Origin: Symbiodinium natans
Lineage: Eukaryota; Sar; Dinophyceae; Suessiales; Symbiodiniaceae
DNA: 63,912 bases
Direction of reading: 5' to 3'
Assembly (NCBI GenBank): GCA_905221605.1
Contig: CAJNDS010000826.1
Span: forward strand, 1-63,912
Position numbers and translations under genes: made by a program. The notes under the pieces were generated by a model. The model worked only from the letters and a program-made list of their open reading frames with translations. It ran no database searches and was not told the DNA's origin. Shown here in pieces: positions 46,980 through 58,223 of this stretch (the stretch's first letter is position 1; the number at the start of each line of letters is the position of its first letter).

Positions 46980-47200
46980 GTTCCATTCAGTCGAGCGACA
47001 CATTTTGCAAGACTTCTCGCTGCTGTCATAACAACTGTCGCAGAGACCTCCCGAAGGCTTGCATGCGACTTCGTCTCGTGACATCAGAATATATGACAGA
47101 GCAGCTGTGCAAGGTGATCAGATAGGTGTCGAGGTTTTGCCTGTTCCCCAACGCTCTGCTGAGTCTGGGATGCTCTGCTTGCCTTGGCGAAGCATCAAAT
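46980..47200 (-). CDS. Zinc module U4 (two exons)
   Basis: The first exon ends at 47141 with ERWGT plus one base before |GCAAAA; its start is not fixed (frame open upstream through QGKQSIPDSA) and no front CxxC is visible. After a 93-nt GC-AG intron, exon 2 (47047-46980) supplies GT and encodes LCDSCYDSSEKSCKMCRSTE, then WN, before |GTTGCATG. Exon 2 is 68 nt if this donor is used, the same length as in U3. The joined core is ERWGTGLCDSCYDSSEKSC. LCxxC and the terminal KxCxxC are intact. Confidence 0.55.
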
Positions 47201-47209
47201 CTTCACGAA

Positions 47210-48780
47210 CAACAATCTGCCCCCGTGCAACGAAATTGAAAAGAAAGGACAGAACTGGCTGGGCCCACACCATTGTGATGGAACGAACTAAGCAGGAACT
47301 GCGTTGCTGCCAAGTCGCAAACCTTGCAGAATGTCTTCTTGGCCAACTTGCAGCTTTGGCAAAGGCCGGTATTGTTCTGAATGTCTTCCAGCAACAAGCT
47401 CTTGTTGCAGAATTTGCCTGAGCTTGATTTGAGCTTGGCTCTACTTGTTCCGAACAACAGAAACACACCACCTCCAGGACGGAAGACTGACCCACCGAGG
47501 CACACCTTTTTGCGTGTGCATTCCAGCAATCATTGCCTTAGGGGTCTGACGATCGGGAGGAGAGAGAGAGAGAAAGAGAGGGAGAGAGAGAGTGAGAGAG
47601 AGAGAGAGAGACAAAGAGAAGGAACAAATAGAGAGAGAAAGATAAAGAGGGAGGGACGCTCGCACAACTCTGCTCAGCTAGAAGTCCACATCAGCCCCCA
47701 TGTGAGGGTGTCCAAGGCACACATCTCCGTCCGCCACCGCAATGAGCCGATTGGAATTCGCTGGCGGCAGCCCCTCACAGCACCGACTTCTGTATGTTGC
47801 TCGAGTCACAGAGGCAAAGAAAAACAAAAGCAAAAGCGAGCATGTGCCATCAAAAGCCCTCAGCTACAATCTGCCTGCACTGCTTCTGGCAGCCATCATA
47901 ACCTTGTGGTCGGGAATGCTTCAGGTGTCACTACGAGAAGTTGCAGGACAAGCCTCAGAGTCCCCTCTGGGGCCGCTGACAATTATCACACATCCCTGTC
48001 GACCAGCGTCTGGCACCCTCGTCTATTGCCTCCGAGGCCATTGCTGGAGGTCTGTCTGTGTGTTATCTTTACACTCAGAATGCGAATGATTGGTTTAGCC
48101 AATCCGAAGAGTCGAACCTGTCCGCAGATGGTGCAGCTTGCCCTTGCGGAATGGTCGTAGCCTCAAGTGTCAGCCCATGTACAGCTGTAAACTTTAAAAA
48201 CTTGACGAGTGGAAGGGAGAGCAAAGGCTTAAACAATAGGACGCTTAACAAAAGGCCTTGGAAGAAAAAGAGGGTACGGGGGCCGGGACTTCTTCTCTGG
48301 GCCTATTCACTGGCATTGCTTCACTCAGCAGGCTCCGCTGGACTACCCCTTCGGAAACTTGATCGCCTTGCTGCTTGTTGCAAATATGAGGCTTAAGGGA
48401 ACCTCGTTTTTTGATTCGGACTTTCGCGCTCTGCCGAGGGCGGCTTGGTTTTTGGCCATGTCCCTTCGTCAGGTCCGACTGTTTCAGCTGTGCCGTGAAT
48501 TCGCTTGCCAGTTCAGCTTGTTAGGTCATAAGCTCCAGGCAGATATCACAGAGGCCAGTCCTCCATCGCTGCTGCTGATGTGTCAGGGGTTCCTGCAAGA
48601 AAGCATGGCAATTGTGGGTAAACCCGGCTCTGCTTCTAAATCCGACAAGCCACGTGGCATATCTTGCCTCGGCTGCATGCAAGCTAGACTAGCTGCTGAA
48701 CAATAATCATGAGAAACACTTCGGGTTACTGGCACACATCAGCGCTAGAGTCTCCGCATTTGATGCTCTGAGACTGGACA
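47210..48780. other. Unassigned stretch with GA microsatellite
   Basis: The 259-codon plus-strand frame (47381-48160) crosses the GA tract and looks spurious. A plus-strand frame at 48359-48706 (including RLFQLCREFACQFSLLGHKL) has balanced composition, but it stands alone on the strand opposite to the supported genes. Confidence 0.35.
47558..47660. repeat. Degenerate (GA)n microsatellite
   Basis: About 100 nt of GAGAGA with A, G and T interruptions. Confidence 0.9.
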
Positions 48781-48820
48781 GATTTTGCACACTCCTCTCA
48801 TGAAGGGGACAGGTCAAAGC

Positions 48821-48957
48821 GCGTTTCGGGTCCGCCCGACCGTGAACGGGGGTGTGCGTTTCAGGTCCGCCGTGCGTGGCCGCGGAGGTGCGTTTCAGGC
48901 TCTGCTGGACTGCGTTTCGTACAGGCCAAGGTGCGTTTCAGGTCCGGCACCACCAGA
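48821..48957. repeat. Left flank array of GTGCGTTTCAGGTCC
   Basis: At least four copies of GCGTTTC(A/G)GGTCCG or close variants (48821, 48857, 48890 and 48932) lie directly left of the telomere-like block. Confidence 0.75.
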
Positions 48958-48983
48958 AAGCCACAAGTTGACACTTTGTGCCG

Positions 48984-49606
48984 CCCTAAACTAAAACCTA
49001 AAACCTCAACCCTAAACCCTAAACCCTAAACCCTCAACCCTAAACCCTAAGCCCTGAACCCTAAACCCTAGACCCTCAACCGAAAACCCTAAACCGTAAA
49101 CCCTAAACCCTAAACTCAAAACCCTAAACCCTAAACCCGAAAGCCTAAACCCGAAACCCTAAACCCTAAAACCTAAACCCCAAACCCTAAAGCCTAACCC
49201 TAAACCCCCTAAACCTTACAACCTAAACCCCAAACCCTAAACCCTAAACCCTAAACCCTAAACCGTAAACCCTAAGCCCTAAATCCTAAACCGTAAACCC
49301 TAAACCGTAAACCCTAAACCCTAAACCCGAAACCCTAAACCCGAAACCCTAAACCCTAAAACCTAAACCCCAAACCCTAAAGCCTAAACCCTAAACCCCC
49401 TAAACCTTACAACCTAAACCCTAAACCCTAAACCCTAAACGCTAAGCCCTAAACCCTAAACCGTAAACCCTAAGCCCTAAACCCTAAACCGTAAACCCTA
49501 AACCGTAAACCCTAAACCCTAAACCCTAAACCCCAAACCCGAAACCCTAAACCCGAAACCCTACACCCTAAAACCTAATCCCCAAACCCTAAACCCTAAA
49601 CCATAA
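48984..49606. repeat. Interstitial telomere-like (CCCTAAA)n block
   Basis: About 620 bp are dominated by CCCTAAA (TTTAGGG on the other strand), the plant/dinoflagellate-type telomere heptamer. Variants are CCGTAAA, CCCGAAA, CCCTAAG, CCCCAAA and CCCTCAA. A longer segment is repeated within it (ACCCCAAACCCTAAAGCCTAA ... CCCCCTAAACCTTACAACC at about 49176-49230 and 49366-49420), showing internal duplication. It lies far from any end of the window. Confidence 0.93.
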
Positions 49607-49608
49607 GT

Positions 49609-49735
49609 AGTGCGCCTGAAATGCACCATGTGTGCGTCTGAAATGCCCCCTGTGTGGTTCTGAATTGTCTCCCGTCTGGTTCCTGAGCACCGGACCTGAA
49701 ATTGGTACCTGAAACGACCCTAGGTGCGTCAGAAC
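49609..49735. repeat. Right flank array, inverted relative to the left flank
   Basis: GTGCGCCTGAAATGCACC, GTGCGTCTGAAATGC, GGTTCTGAATTG, CGGACCTGAAATTGG and TACCTGAAACGACC are reverse-complement versions of the left-flank motif (GGACCTGAAACGCAC expected). Confidence 0.65.
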
Positions 49736-49743
49736 CGTACAAC

Positions 49744-49918
49744 ACTCGAAGGGGACATGCTGCACTTCTTGGCCACCCGATTGTAGCAGCCATTGCAGAG
49801 ACCTTCAATCTCAGAAGGAAAGCATGACACTAGGATTCGCGATTCGTGTCATTGGTATGCAAAGTCCGCCTGCACCCCAGTGCTTCTGTCCCACCACAGC
49901 GAGGCTGGCATCGCACAC
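49744..49918 (-). CDS. Zinc module U6 (two exons)
   Basis: Exon 1 (49918-49870, 49 nt, acceptor GCCAG|) encodes VCDASLAVVGQKHWGA plus one base. A 67-nt GC-AG intron follows. Exon 2 (49802-49744) supplies GT and encodes LCNGCYNRVAKKCSMSPSS up to a possible |GTTGTACG donor. Phases fit (GGT, Gly). It matches the module consensus, but the second Cys of the front pair is Ser and the last Cys of the terminal pair is Ser, so one zinc site may be lost. The exon abuts the right flank of the telomere-like block. Confidence 0.55.
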
Positions 49919-50049
49919 CTGGCGAACTCGACGTTTCAACTTGCTAAGCCAGCGCAGAGATGCCCAGAGTCTGCACAGTTGCCAAAGGTAGCAAAGCTCG
50001 AAAAGAAGGAGAAAATATGCAGTTTCTTGTGGATTTTGGGGGCACGAAC

Positions 50050-50289
50050 TCAGACCTTGCAGCGCTTCTCGCAGGCATCGAAACAGGCCTCCATTGGCTC
50101 AGCATGGCTCAAGAATAGACACATGTACAGAAACGCTCTCAAAGGCAGAAGCACACGAGAGCTGTCAATTGTGTGCCTTGCACAGCCCAGATCCCCACTG
50201 GAAAACCTGCAAGGAATTATGCTGAAGTGTATTTGGGAGACACACATCTTGAACATGACTGCTGAACTTGATGGACCATCGCATGTCAC
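50050..50289 (-). CDS. Candidate exon with partial zinc module (U7)
   Basis: A protein-like minus-strand frame runs through MFKMCVSQIHFSIIPCRFSS and RAFLYMCLFLSHAEPMEACF and ends DACEKRCK|GTCTGAG, an AG|GT donor. The CFDACEKRC segment aligns with CFDSCQKQC of U3 and CYDSSEKSC of U4, but the preceding LCD is absent. The plus-strand frame over the same DNA is also open, so the call is tentative. Confidence 0.38.
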   Translation of the reverse strand: MTCDGPSSSAVMFKMCVSQIHFSIIPCRFSSGDLGCARHTIDSSRVLLPLRAFLYMCLFLSHAEPMEACFDACEKRCKV

Positions 50290-51769
50290 TCACATGCTCG
50301 GCCGCGCACTTTGACGGAGAGCATCCGGCGGCATCTGAGCACAATACCCACAATCGACTCAGATTCTGCCGCGGCTGCTGGAGATGCTGAGGAGCTCAGG
50401 AGCCAGCCGCAGGCAGTGCTTGGGAGCAGCACCGAGGCAGCGGGCACAAAGGCCAGGGCCAAGGCGAGCCTGCGGGCTGCGCGGCTTTTTCTGCTTTTAT
50501 CAAGCCAAAACTTAAAAAGTGATGGTCAATCATCAAAACACATCAAGACTTCCTCTTCCAGTGAGATGGCGCAGCCACAATGATGGCAGTCCGAACCTCC
50601 ACTCAGGCAGCCGACATCTGATTTAAAAAATTCTCTCGCTCGAGTCTCTTGGAAGCAGGCTGTGGGGAAAGGAGAAAGCCTCAAAGTTGCAAGCACCTGC
50701 CGGGAAAGTCAGGAGCTCAGCTTTGACATTCATACAGTTGCAACGCTTGGCCTGGTCCGCCCGGCACATACAAGACCTCAAAAAACCCAAGCTAAGAGCT
50801 GTTAAGAGCTGCGTCGGAATCAGAAGGGGAAGGCAGCATCAGGGTAGAGCCTGCCGCCGCTGCCGCGAAGTTGTGAAGCGCTGCTCCAAAGGCGGCTTCC
50901 ACGCAAATCTGCAATTGAAACAAAACTGAACGAGAACCGGATGCCAAGACATGACAAGAAGGAAACTCTCCCGGAGTGAAGACGGACTAGGTGACTAGCT
51001 TGAGACAACATAGAAACACGCTCGCGAGCCTTCCAAGTGGTTCCACACTCCTCGGTGCGCAAGCTTTGTATCCCAAGGAGGTTGAGTGGGATCGCTTTCC
51101 CCTCATATACTTTTTCCATGCTCTGACCGCTACCCGGCACCAAGCAACTCAAGTGAAACCCAGGTGCTGGTCAAGTGGGACAATGGCTTTCTGCGAGACC
51201 TCTGTGTTGAAAGAGGCCCGACACGAAGCAACACACGATGGCCACCAAACTTGAAAAACATGCAGCGTGTGCCAAGCACAATAATTGCGGGATGGCCTCC
51301 TGCTCCACCGGAAGCTCGGACTGCAGCGACATGATCTCCTGCCATCACACCAAAAGCTCCAAAACGGACAAACTACGCTCGGCGTATGTAACCAGGTGGA
51401 AAGCGGAGTGGGCAAAGCTCTTGAAGCTAAAGCCGGTCCGGCCCACCCAACATCACATGTCTGGCGCACGTCTGCATTCCCGAGTTGGCTTCGTGAGACT
51501 CGCCAAACACACAATGCGAGCGGCTTTCAAGCACGAGAGGGATTGGAACGGGTGGAGTTTTTTTTTTGGGTCTTTTTTTTTTGGGGGGGGGGCTTTTTTT
51601 TTTTTTTGGTCGATTTCCTTGGTTTTCTCTAGGAAAAACCCTACGTTCCTTACATTTTGGACGGATTTTCTGTCATTTCCCTGAGGTTTTCGTTGGTTTT
51701 TCATAGGGAAAAACCTATTTTTTTACATTTTGGACGGATTTCCTGTAATTTCCCTTAGGTTGAAGCACG

Positions 51770-53560
51770 CTCTGCACGGCTTAAAAAAAGCGGGGGGGTT
51801 GGGGGGGGCGCAGCCCCCCCCCATTTGCAAACACAATGCACACACGATGTTTTTCAACTAGTTTCTTGGGCTTTGAAGCACGCTTGGTACAGCTTAAAAG
51901 AAGCGGGGGGGTTGGGGGGGGCGCAGCCCCCCCCATTTGCAATGCTCACACGATGTTTTTCAACTAGTTTCTTGGGTTGGGAAGCACGCTTGGTACGGCT
52001 TAAAAGAAGCAGGGGGGGTTGGGGGGGGGCGCAGCCACCCCCCATTTGCAAACACCCTGCTCACATGATGGGTGTCAACAAGTTTCTTGGGCTTTGAAGC
52101 ACGCTCTGCACGGCTTAAAAAAAGCGGGGGGGTTGGGGGGGGCGCAGCCCCCCCCATTTGCAAACACAATGCTCACACGATGTTTCTCAACTAGTTTCTT
52201 GGGCTTTGAAGCACGCTTGGTACGGCTTAAAAGAAGCGGGGGGGGGGTTGGGGGGGGGCGCAGCCCCCCCCCCATTTGCAAACACCATGCTCACATGACG
52301 GGTGTCAACAAGTTTCTTGGGCTTTGAAGCACGCTCTGCACGGCTTGAAAAAAACGAGGTTTTCGTTCGTTTTTCCTAAGGAAACCCTCTTCTGATTACA
52401 TTTTGGACGGATTTCGTCAAACGTCAAAGCGTACGTTGCTTTTCCTTAGTTTGTCCTAGGGAAAACCCTATTTGGTTCGTTTTCTTGGTTTCTATCATTC
52501 CCTCTATATTTTCATCGGATTCATACTTTTTTTTCAACTAGTTTCTCGGGCTTTGAAGCACGCTTGGTACGGCTTAACAGAAGCGGGGGGGCGGTTGGGG
52601 GGGCGCAGCCCCCCCCCCCATTTGCAAACACCCTGCTCACATGATGGGTGTCAACAAATTTCTTGGGCTTTGAAGCACGCTCTGCACGGCTTAAAAAAAG
52701 CGGGGGGGTTGGGGGGGGCGCAGCCCCCCCCCATTTGCAAACACAATGCACACACGATGTTTTTCAACTAGTTTCTTGGGCTTTGAAGCACGCTTGGTAC
52801 AGCTTAAAAGAAGCGGGGGGGTTGGGGGGGGCGCAGCCCCCCCCATTTGCAATGCTCACACGATGTTTTTCAACTAGTTTCTTGGGTTGGGAAGCACGCT
52901 TGGTACGGCTTAAAAGAAGCGGGGGGGGTTGGGGGGGGGCGCAGCCCCCCGCCATTTGCAAACACCCTGCTCACATGATGGGTGTCAACAAGTTTCTTGG
53001 GCTTTGAAGCGCGCTCTGCACGGCTTAAAAAAAAAAGCGGGGGGGTTGGGGGGGGCGCAGCCCCCCCCATTTGCAAACACAATGCTCACTCGATGCTTTT
53101 CAACTAGTTTCTTGGGCTTTGAAGCACGCTTGGTACGGCTTAAAAGAAGCGGCGGGGGGGTTGGGGGGGGCTGTGCCCCCCATCTGCAAACACCCTGCTC
53201 ACATGATGGGTTTCAACTAGTTTCTTGGGCTTCGGCTGAAAAAAAGCGGGGGGGTTGGGGCGCAGCCCCCCCCATTTGCAATTACAATGCTCACACGATG
53301 TTTTTCAACTAGTTTCTTGGGCTTTGAACGGCTTAAAAGAAGCGGGGGGGGGTTGGGGGGTCTGCGCCCCCCATTTGCAAACACCCTGCTCACATGATGG
53401 GTGTCAACAAGTTTCTTGGGCTTTGAAGCACGCACGCTCTGCACGGCTTAAAAAAAAACAAAAAAAGCGGGGGGGTTGGGGGGGGCGCAGCCCCCCCCAT
53501 TTGCAAACACAATGCTCACACGATGTTTTTCAACTAGTTTCTTGGGCTTCGAAGCACGCT
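51770..53560. repeat. Alternating minisatellite units around a G/C hairpin
   Basis: Two unit types alternate. One carries GCACGCTTGGTACGGCTTAA and AACACAATGCTCACACGATG; the other carries GCACGCTCTGCACGGCTTAA and ACACCCTGCTCACATGATGG. Both share GTTTCTTGGGCTTTGAAGCA and a GGGGGGCGCAGCCCCCC core. Homopolymer lengths vary from copy to copy. A non-repeat stretch (about 52352-52530) in the middle repeats the ACATTTTGGACGGATTTC words of the left end. Confidence 0.9.
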
Positions 53561-53561
53561 T

Positions 53562-53730
53562 CCTTTCTTCCTTCCTTGCTTCCTTCCTTTCTTCCTTCCT
53601 TTCTTCCTTCCTTGTTTCCTTCCTTTCTTCCTTCCCTCCTTTCTTCCTTCCTTCCTTCCTTCCTTCCTTCCTTGTTTTCTTCCTTTCTTTCATCCTTCCT
53701 TCCTTCCTTTCTTTCCTTCTTTCCTTCTAA
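53562..53730. repeat. (CCTT)n/(CTTT)n polypyrimidine tract
   Basis: About 170 nt of CTTC/CCTT repeats at the right side of the minisatellite. Confidence 0.9.
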
Positions 53731-54014
53731 AACGTACCAGAAATAACGCTTTCCTATGAAACCACAGAGAAATTACTGTTTTTCGTACAAAAAACCACGA
53801 AAATGCATCAAATCCTTTAAAAATATGGAGGGAATGGTGGTTTTCTTAGGAAAAACCAAGAAAATCGACCAAAAAAAAAAAAAAAGGCCCCCAAAAAAAA
53901 AAAAAAAAAAAGATACCCAAAAAAATAGGCCCTCCGATTGCAACCCCTCCTGCAAACCCTCCTGCATGGGCCAGTAACTCTCAAATAGTCAAACACAAGC
54001 CGCGGAAGTAGAGA

Positions 54015-54195
54015 GTCGGGGACACAATATGGCAACCAAAGTGAGCTGGAGGTAACCATCACGAAGACAGGCTGAAGACAAAAGTTGTGATCTTTGAAGA
54101 GAAGTTTAATGGCAACAGGTGACACATGAGCTGGCACGATAAAGACTGAGCGCCCATAGAAGCAGCGAACAAACCAAGCAGGTCGTCTGAACAAT
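54015..54195 (-). CDS. Possible exon, unknown protein
   Basis: The minus-strand frame reads FYGRSVFIVPAHVSPVAIKL, then LFKDHNFCLQPVFVMVTSSS, then LWLPYCVPDS. A hydrophobic, beta-rich look and few alternatives on plus support it weakly. Further downstream the frame runs into the inverted repeat of the minisatellite element and is not credible there. Confidence 0.28.
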
Positions 54196-54259
54196 CACAG
54201 TCGTGGGACAGGCTGCAACAAGCACACCAAAAGGCGGCCCATGACTCGCAAGACCACAC

Positions 54260-57200
54260 TTGTAAAAAATTGAAAAACCTGCTCTCCTCTTGGAAGGACT
54301 CCCGCGAAGTCTGCGATTGAAACGAAGCCTCTGCTCACACATTCCAATCGGCTGTGCAGGATCGCTGACACATGCTGACATGCACTACTGTACGGGAATT
54401 TCGGGCCGAGCCTGTGGGTCAGGCAGCATGAAGTCACGGCCTGAGACCATGCGCTGGAATCCGATTCACGATTCCTTTGACCTACAAAAAGGCACGTCCT
54501 GATACTATGCCATTCTCATGCAGCATTGCTGCCAAAGCGTGCAGCCATGCCACTTGGAATGCATGGCGATCCCAAAGGCGGGGGAAGCGGCTGTGAGTAC
54601 GGACTCCACCTCCGCAAGCTGCAGCGAACTTGTTTCACCACTCAAATTGCGCATGTGGCAAGGCGATGCAGCATTCCTTCTAGATATTGAAAGGTCACAA
54701 CAAGTCTGCCCCATCATACACCAGCAAGACTTCAGGAACGCGTTTGGCCTCGAACAGCCGACCGAATCCTGCGCGGCCGTCTGCTCTCAAGAACCAAGCT
54801 CAGATCCCCCAGCAAAGACACCCCCCTTTTCTGTATCATCATGCCAGGTCCTGATGGACCGATGCCAGGCTTGGCGAAACTGAAGATGTCCCCGGAGTCG
54901 ACGACGTCTGCAGCAAAGAAAGTCATGAGATCTGCAGCTTACGAACAAAGCGCCGGCAACCAAGCCCAACAGCGCCACCACCTCGACCGCAACAGTGTGG
55001 AGCAAGGGCTGCTGCAGCATTCCAGCCATCTGAACTAAATTCGGGCTGGCCCCACTTTGTTTCTGGATGCTGTCGTTTCTATGCCTTGGCCGACATGCCT
55101 ACACGCGAACTACTTCAGTGCTACTTCATGGTGGGAGCCACCTCGGAGCTCAAGGATACTGGCGCCCCTTTCGACAAGAGCGCCTCATTCCACTCTCTGC
55201 TATCAGGAACCAATCAGCTTGAACACAGACAGCAGCACTCTTCAACAAATGCCACATGAGCGACTGATAAAGCAGCGTATTCGCCGAACGTTGCGCACCT
55301 TGCTTGGTGGGCCCTGTCGATTTTCGATTCTAGGGGTGTTTTTTGGATCTACCGATTTTCGAGGAAAAGTACTTAAAGCCAGAATGCAACATCAAGACAA
55401 GAGTGGGTTTACATTAGCTTTTGTCCGATGCTCACATCCTCTCGCACGATGTTGCACGTTCCTACGCCATTCAACTACAAGCATTGGCGGCAACATGGCC
55501 CCACTGCTGAAGCTGCAGATGTGACAAAAGCTTGAGAGCGCGTTGCGCAGGAGGCGTTTCAGTTTGAGGCCGACATGGTGGACCCGTTAAAGTCGAAGTC
55601 ACAGTGCTTTCGGCCTGAAGTCGTGTGATATCGGGGGCGTGTGTATCTCTGGCTGACCTGTGTGACCGATTTGCCTCACGCTGCAGTCGTCCGCGACACC
55701 CATCTTTGTCATGCCAGAGAACGTATGACTCGTGCGCTTTCGATGCTCAAGCCACGGCAACTTGCCTGCAAACAGAAAGTTGGAAGTTATACAGCTAAGG
55801 CAGCCACGGCACCCCAACACGGTCTGACAAAATTGCAGCAAGCGTGCTGTTTCATGTTGCAGCAGCTAGGGTATGGTCTGATCCTGGCAATATGCCAGGC
55901 GTACTCCAAGCAAAATCTGCCTCACGCTGGCCTCCCTTTCATTTAAAAGCTGAGGAGGACAAGTGCTGGGCAGTCTGCACATGTGTGCCTGGAGGAGATA
56001 ACCACCTTTGGACATGTCACTGTAGACATGAAAGCCGAAAAAGTACTAGCGGATCCGAAGTACTCCACTTCACGAAGCATATCAACACCTCATGATCACA
56101 AACAATCTCTGCAGTTGTCAACTGCTCGGCTCCTCTGCCTGTGCACAGATGTGAACACAGAAAAAGAGCACAAAGAAGGGATGCTTCAGAATGAAAAGGG
56201 TGTTTAGGCACCTGCGGCTCGGCCACGGCGACCTCCTGCAGCCTTAGTCGGCAAACGCACAAACATTGAGAAGCAGCAAACCAGCGACCTGCTGGGTGAC
56301 TTTGCATGAGGAGGCTTTGCCAAAGTTCACCTGCTTCCCCCTGGTTAACAGCGCCCCAGCACAAATGAAGAACCTACTATGTCGAAGGATCGAGAGGAGT
56401 CAAAGCGACACCGGCCAGGAAACACCCTACGTCCCCTGTCTGAACCCAGACTTAGCATCCGCTTCAGACACAAGCCAAGACTGAGCCTAAGTGTCCAGTG
56501 ACCAAACAAGATCGACACAAGTGCCTCGGCTAGACATAGGCCAGCGCTGGTGGAGGAAATGCAGGAAGACACCGAGACACGCTAAGTAAAGCAGAGAAGG
56601 CATGGATGAACGCTCTAAGGAAGAATCCTTGGCCGGATGACTCAGACGAATGAACATGAAACTATGTCTTTGCCAAGTCTTTCTGCTTGAGCTGGCTGGT
56701 TTTCTTGGCGCTCCTGTATTATTGTCTTGAACGAAACAATTCTGTCGGAAAGCAGCTAGTACTTGCGCAAGCACTCATCAGCACTACAAAGCATGAACCG
56801 ACATGAGCAAACCAACTGCGCGCAAGAGGACGCAGCGGACATCTGCAAAGGAACTTAACGTCAGACCCTGGTGAGCCTTAGTACTTTGATAGGATCCATT
56901 TGCCACTGCAGACAGGCGTCAGTTGCTCCAGATTCTGCTCGTCAAGAAAGCCTTGAGCTGCCAACGGCCTGGCCAGTGGACACTTGCAATCTAGGCCCTA
57001 GGCTTGAATCCGATGGCAATGCCAACCTCTCAAGTCTTATAGTCACGATAACACTCGCCAGCACTTCGGGACGCCAGGACGTCCCCAAGCGATAAGGGTT
57101 GGGAAGGCCTCTCAGGGGCAGAGTCAGAGTCTTTCGCAGAGTCGTTCACATATGGCCTCAACTTTGAAGGCTTGCGCGACGTTTTGAAACTCTTCCGCCT

Positions 57201-58200
57201 CAAGCACTGGCAAGTACTCGCAGCTCGAGCATGCCGACACGGCACGCGCTGCTATGGACCCGGCATAGAAAATGAAAACGCGCAGGGGCGCTGAGGAGAG
57301 CCCATTGGCGGGTGGCTGCGCCTATGGCACAAAAACTGGAAACTGGAAACGATCGAAACCCCAATGTGTCCGTGTCCATATGTGCCCCCGCCATTCCGAC
57401 AGCCGCAGTTCCGGAAGGCGCCAGGAATGCCGGCTGAGCCTGAAAATTGCACCAAACGGCAATGGAATGCAGAATGACGACATGTTGGACCTGTACCGTC
57501 AACATCCATCAACACTGGAAGCTCCGATCCGAGCTGCATGTCAGTTTGCGACAGGGTCCGTTGCCCGGTTCATGCAGCCGTTCTCACTTTGTTCCCCTTC
57601 CGCCTGTACTGAGTTTTGCATGCTTTCGTTGCAGGTTGTGCTGCGTAATTTGTTTCGCATCGTTTGTCGCCTCCTCTCTCAGACTTTGGACTCTTTGTCT
57701 GTGCTTGGGGAGCAAATTCCGCTCTTTGAGTAAGCGAGTGAGTGAGTGGAGTGGCGTGAAGCCGGAGGCCGAGGGGCTGGGAAGAAAGGGAAGGAAAGGG
57801 AAGGAAAGGGAAGGAAAGGGAATTGCTGAAGGTGAAGGCCAGGCCGCACTTGGTTCAGCAGTCTGAGCATTGCTCTCGTCAACAAAACCTCAAGATGTCC
57901 TGCCGCCCTTGGCCCTAAGCCCTAAACTCTAAACCCGATTCTCTCCGGCTCAGCAGGCCAACGGGCCGATCTAGGGAAAGCAAGCATCAGGAGCTCACCC
58001 CTTTGTTCTTTGGGTCGTGGCAGCTGCAGTGGCTGCGAAGGGGATATACTGAGATCTGGTTGCTAAACGATGTCCACCAGAAACCGCCCTGGATCAATTG
58101 AAGGAAACAGCACATTCCACCGCTCAGGCCCGCAGCCATGTTGCCGAAACAATCAACATCCCAAAGAAAACCAAACAGATGACAATGTCTGTTAGTCTGG
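54260..58200. other. Mostly unassigned stretch with weak minus-strand exon candidates
   Basis: Protein-like minus-strand segments are FKTSRKPSKLRPYVNDSAKD (about 57190-57120, disordered type), VQHVVILHSIAVWCNFQAQP (about 57490-57420) and FSAFMSTVTCPKVVISSRHT followed by CADC (about 56030-55960). None could be spliced into a model. A GGGAAGGAAA minisatellite lies at 57781-57822 and a short telomere-like remnant at 57913-57937. Confidence 0.35.
57781..57822. repeat. (GGGAAGGAAA)n minisatellite
   Basis: About four 10-bp units. Confidence 0.9.
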
Positions 58201-58223
58201 TTCGGAATCGGCTACAGAAACAC

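Larger units (their letters stand above)
51556..53930. mobile_element. Inverted-repeat-bounded hairpin minisatellite (possible non-autonomous element)
   Basis: The left end (about 51556-51640) reads T-run, GGGTC, T-run, G-run, C, T-run, GGTCGATTTCCTTGGTTTTC. The right end (about 53836-53930) is its reverse complement (GAAAACCAAGAAAATCGACC-like, A-run, GGCCCCC, A-run, GATACCC). Between them lie roughly 14 copies of a unit of about 100-120 bp centred on a G-run/CGCAG/C-run hairpin followed by CATTTGCAAACAC. No transposase frame is present; the open frames are G/C-run artefacts. No target-site duplication was found. Could be a MITE-like element or a hairpin satellite. Confidence 0.6.

Noticed and set aside
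47381-48160. 259-codon plus-strand frame
   Set aside because: It runs through a GA microsatellite (poly Arg/Glu) and overlaps no recognisable domain; it is opposite to the supported strand.
51825-53746. Many 60-160 codon frames on both strands
   Set aside because: They are periodic artefacts of the G/C hairpin minisatellite and the CCTT tract.
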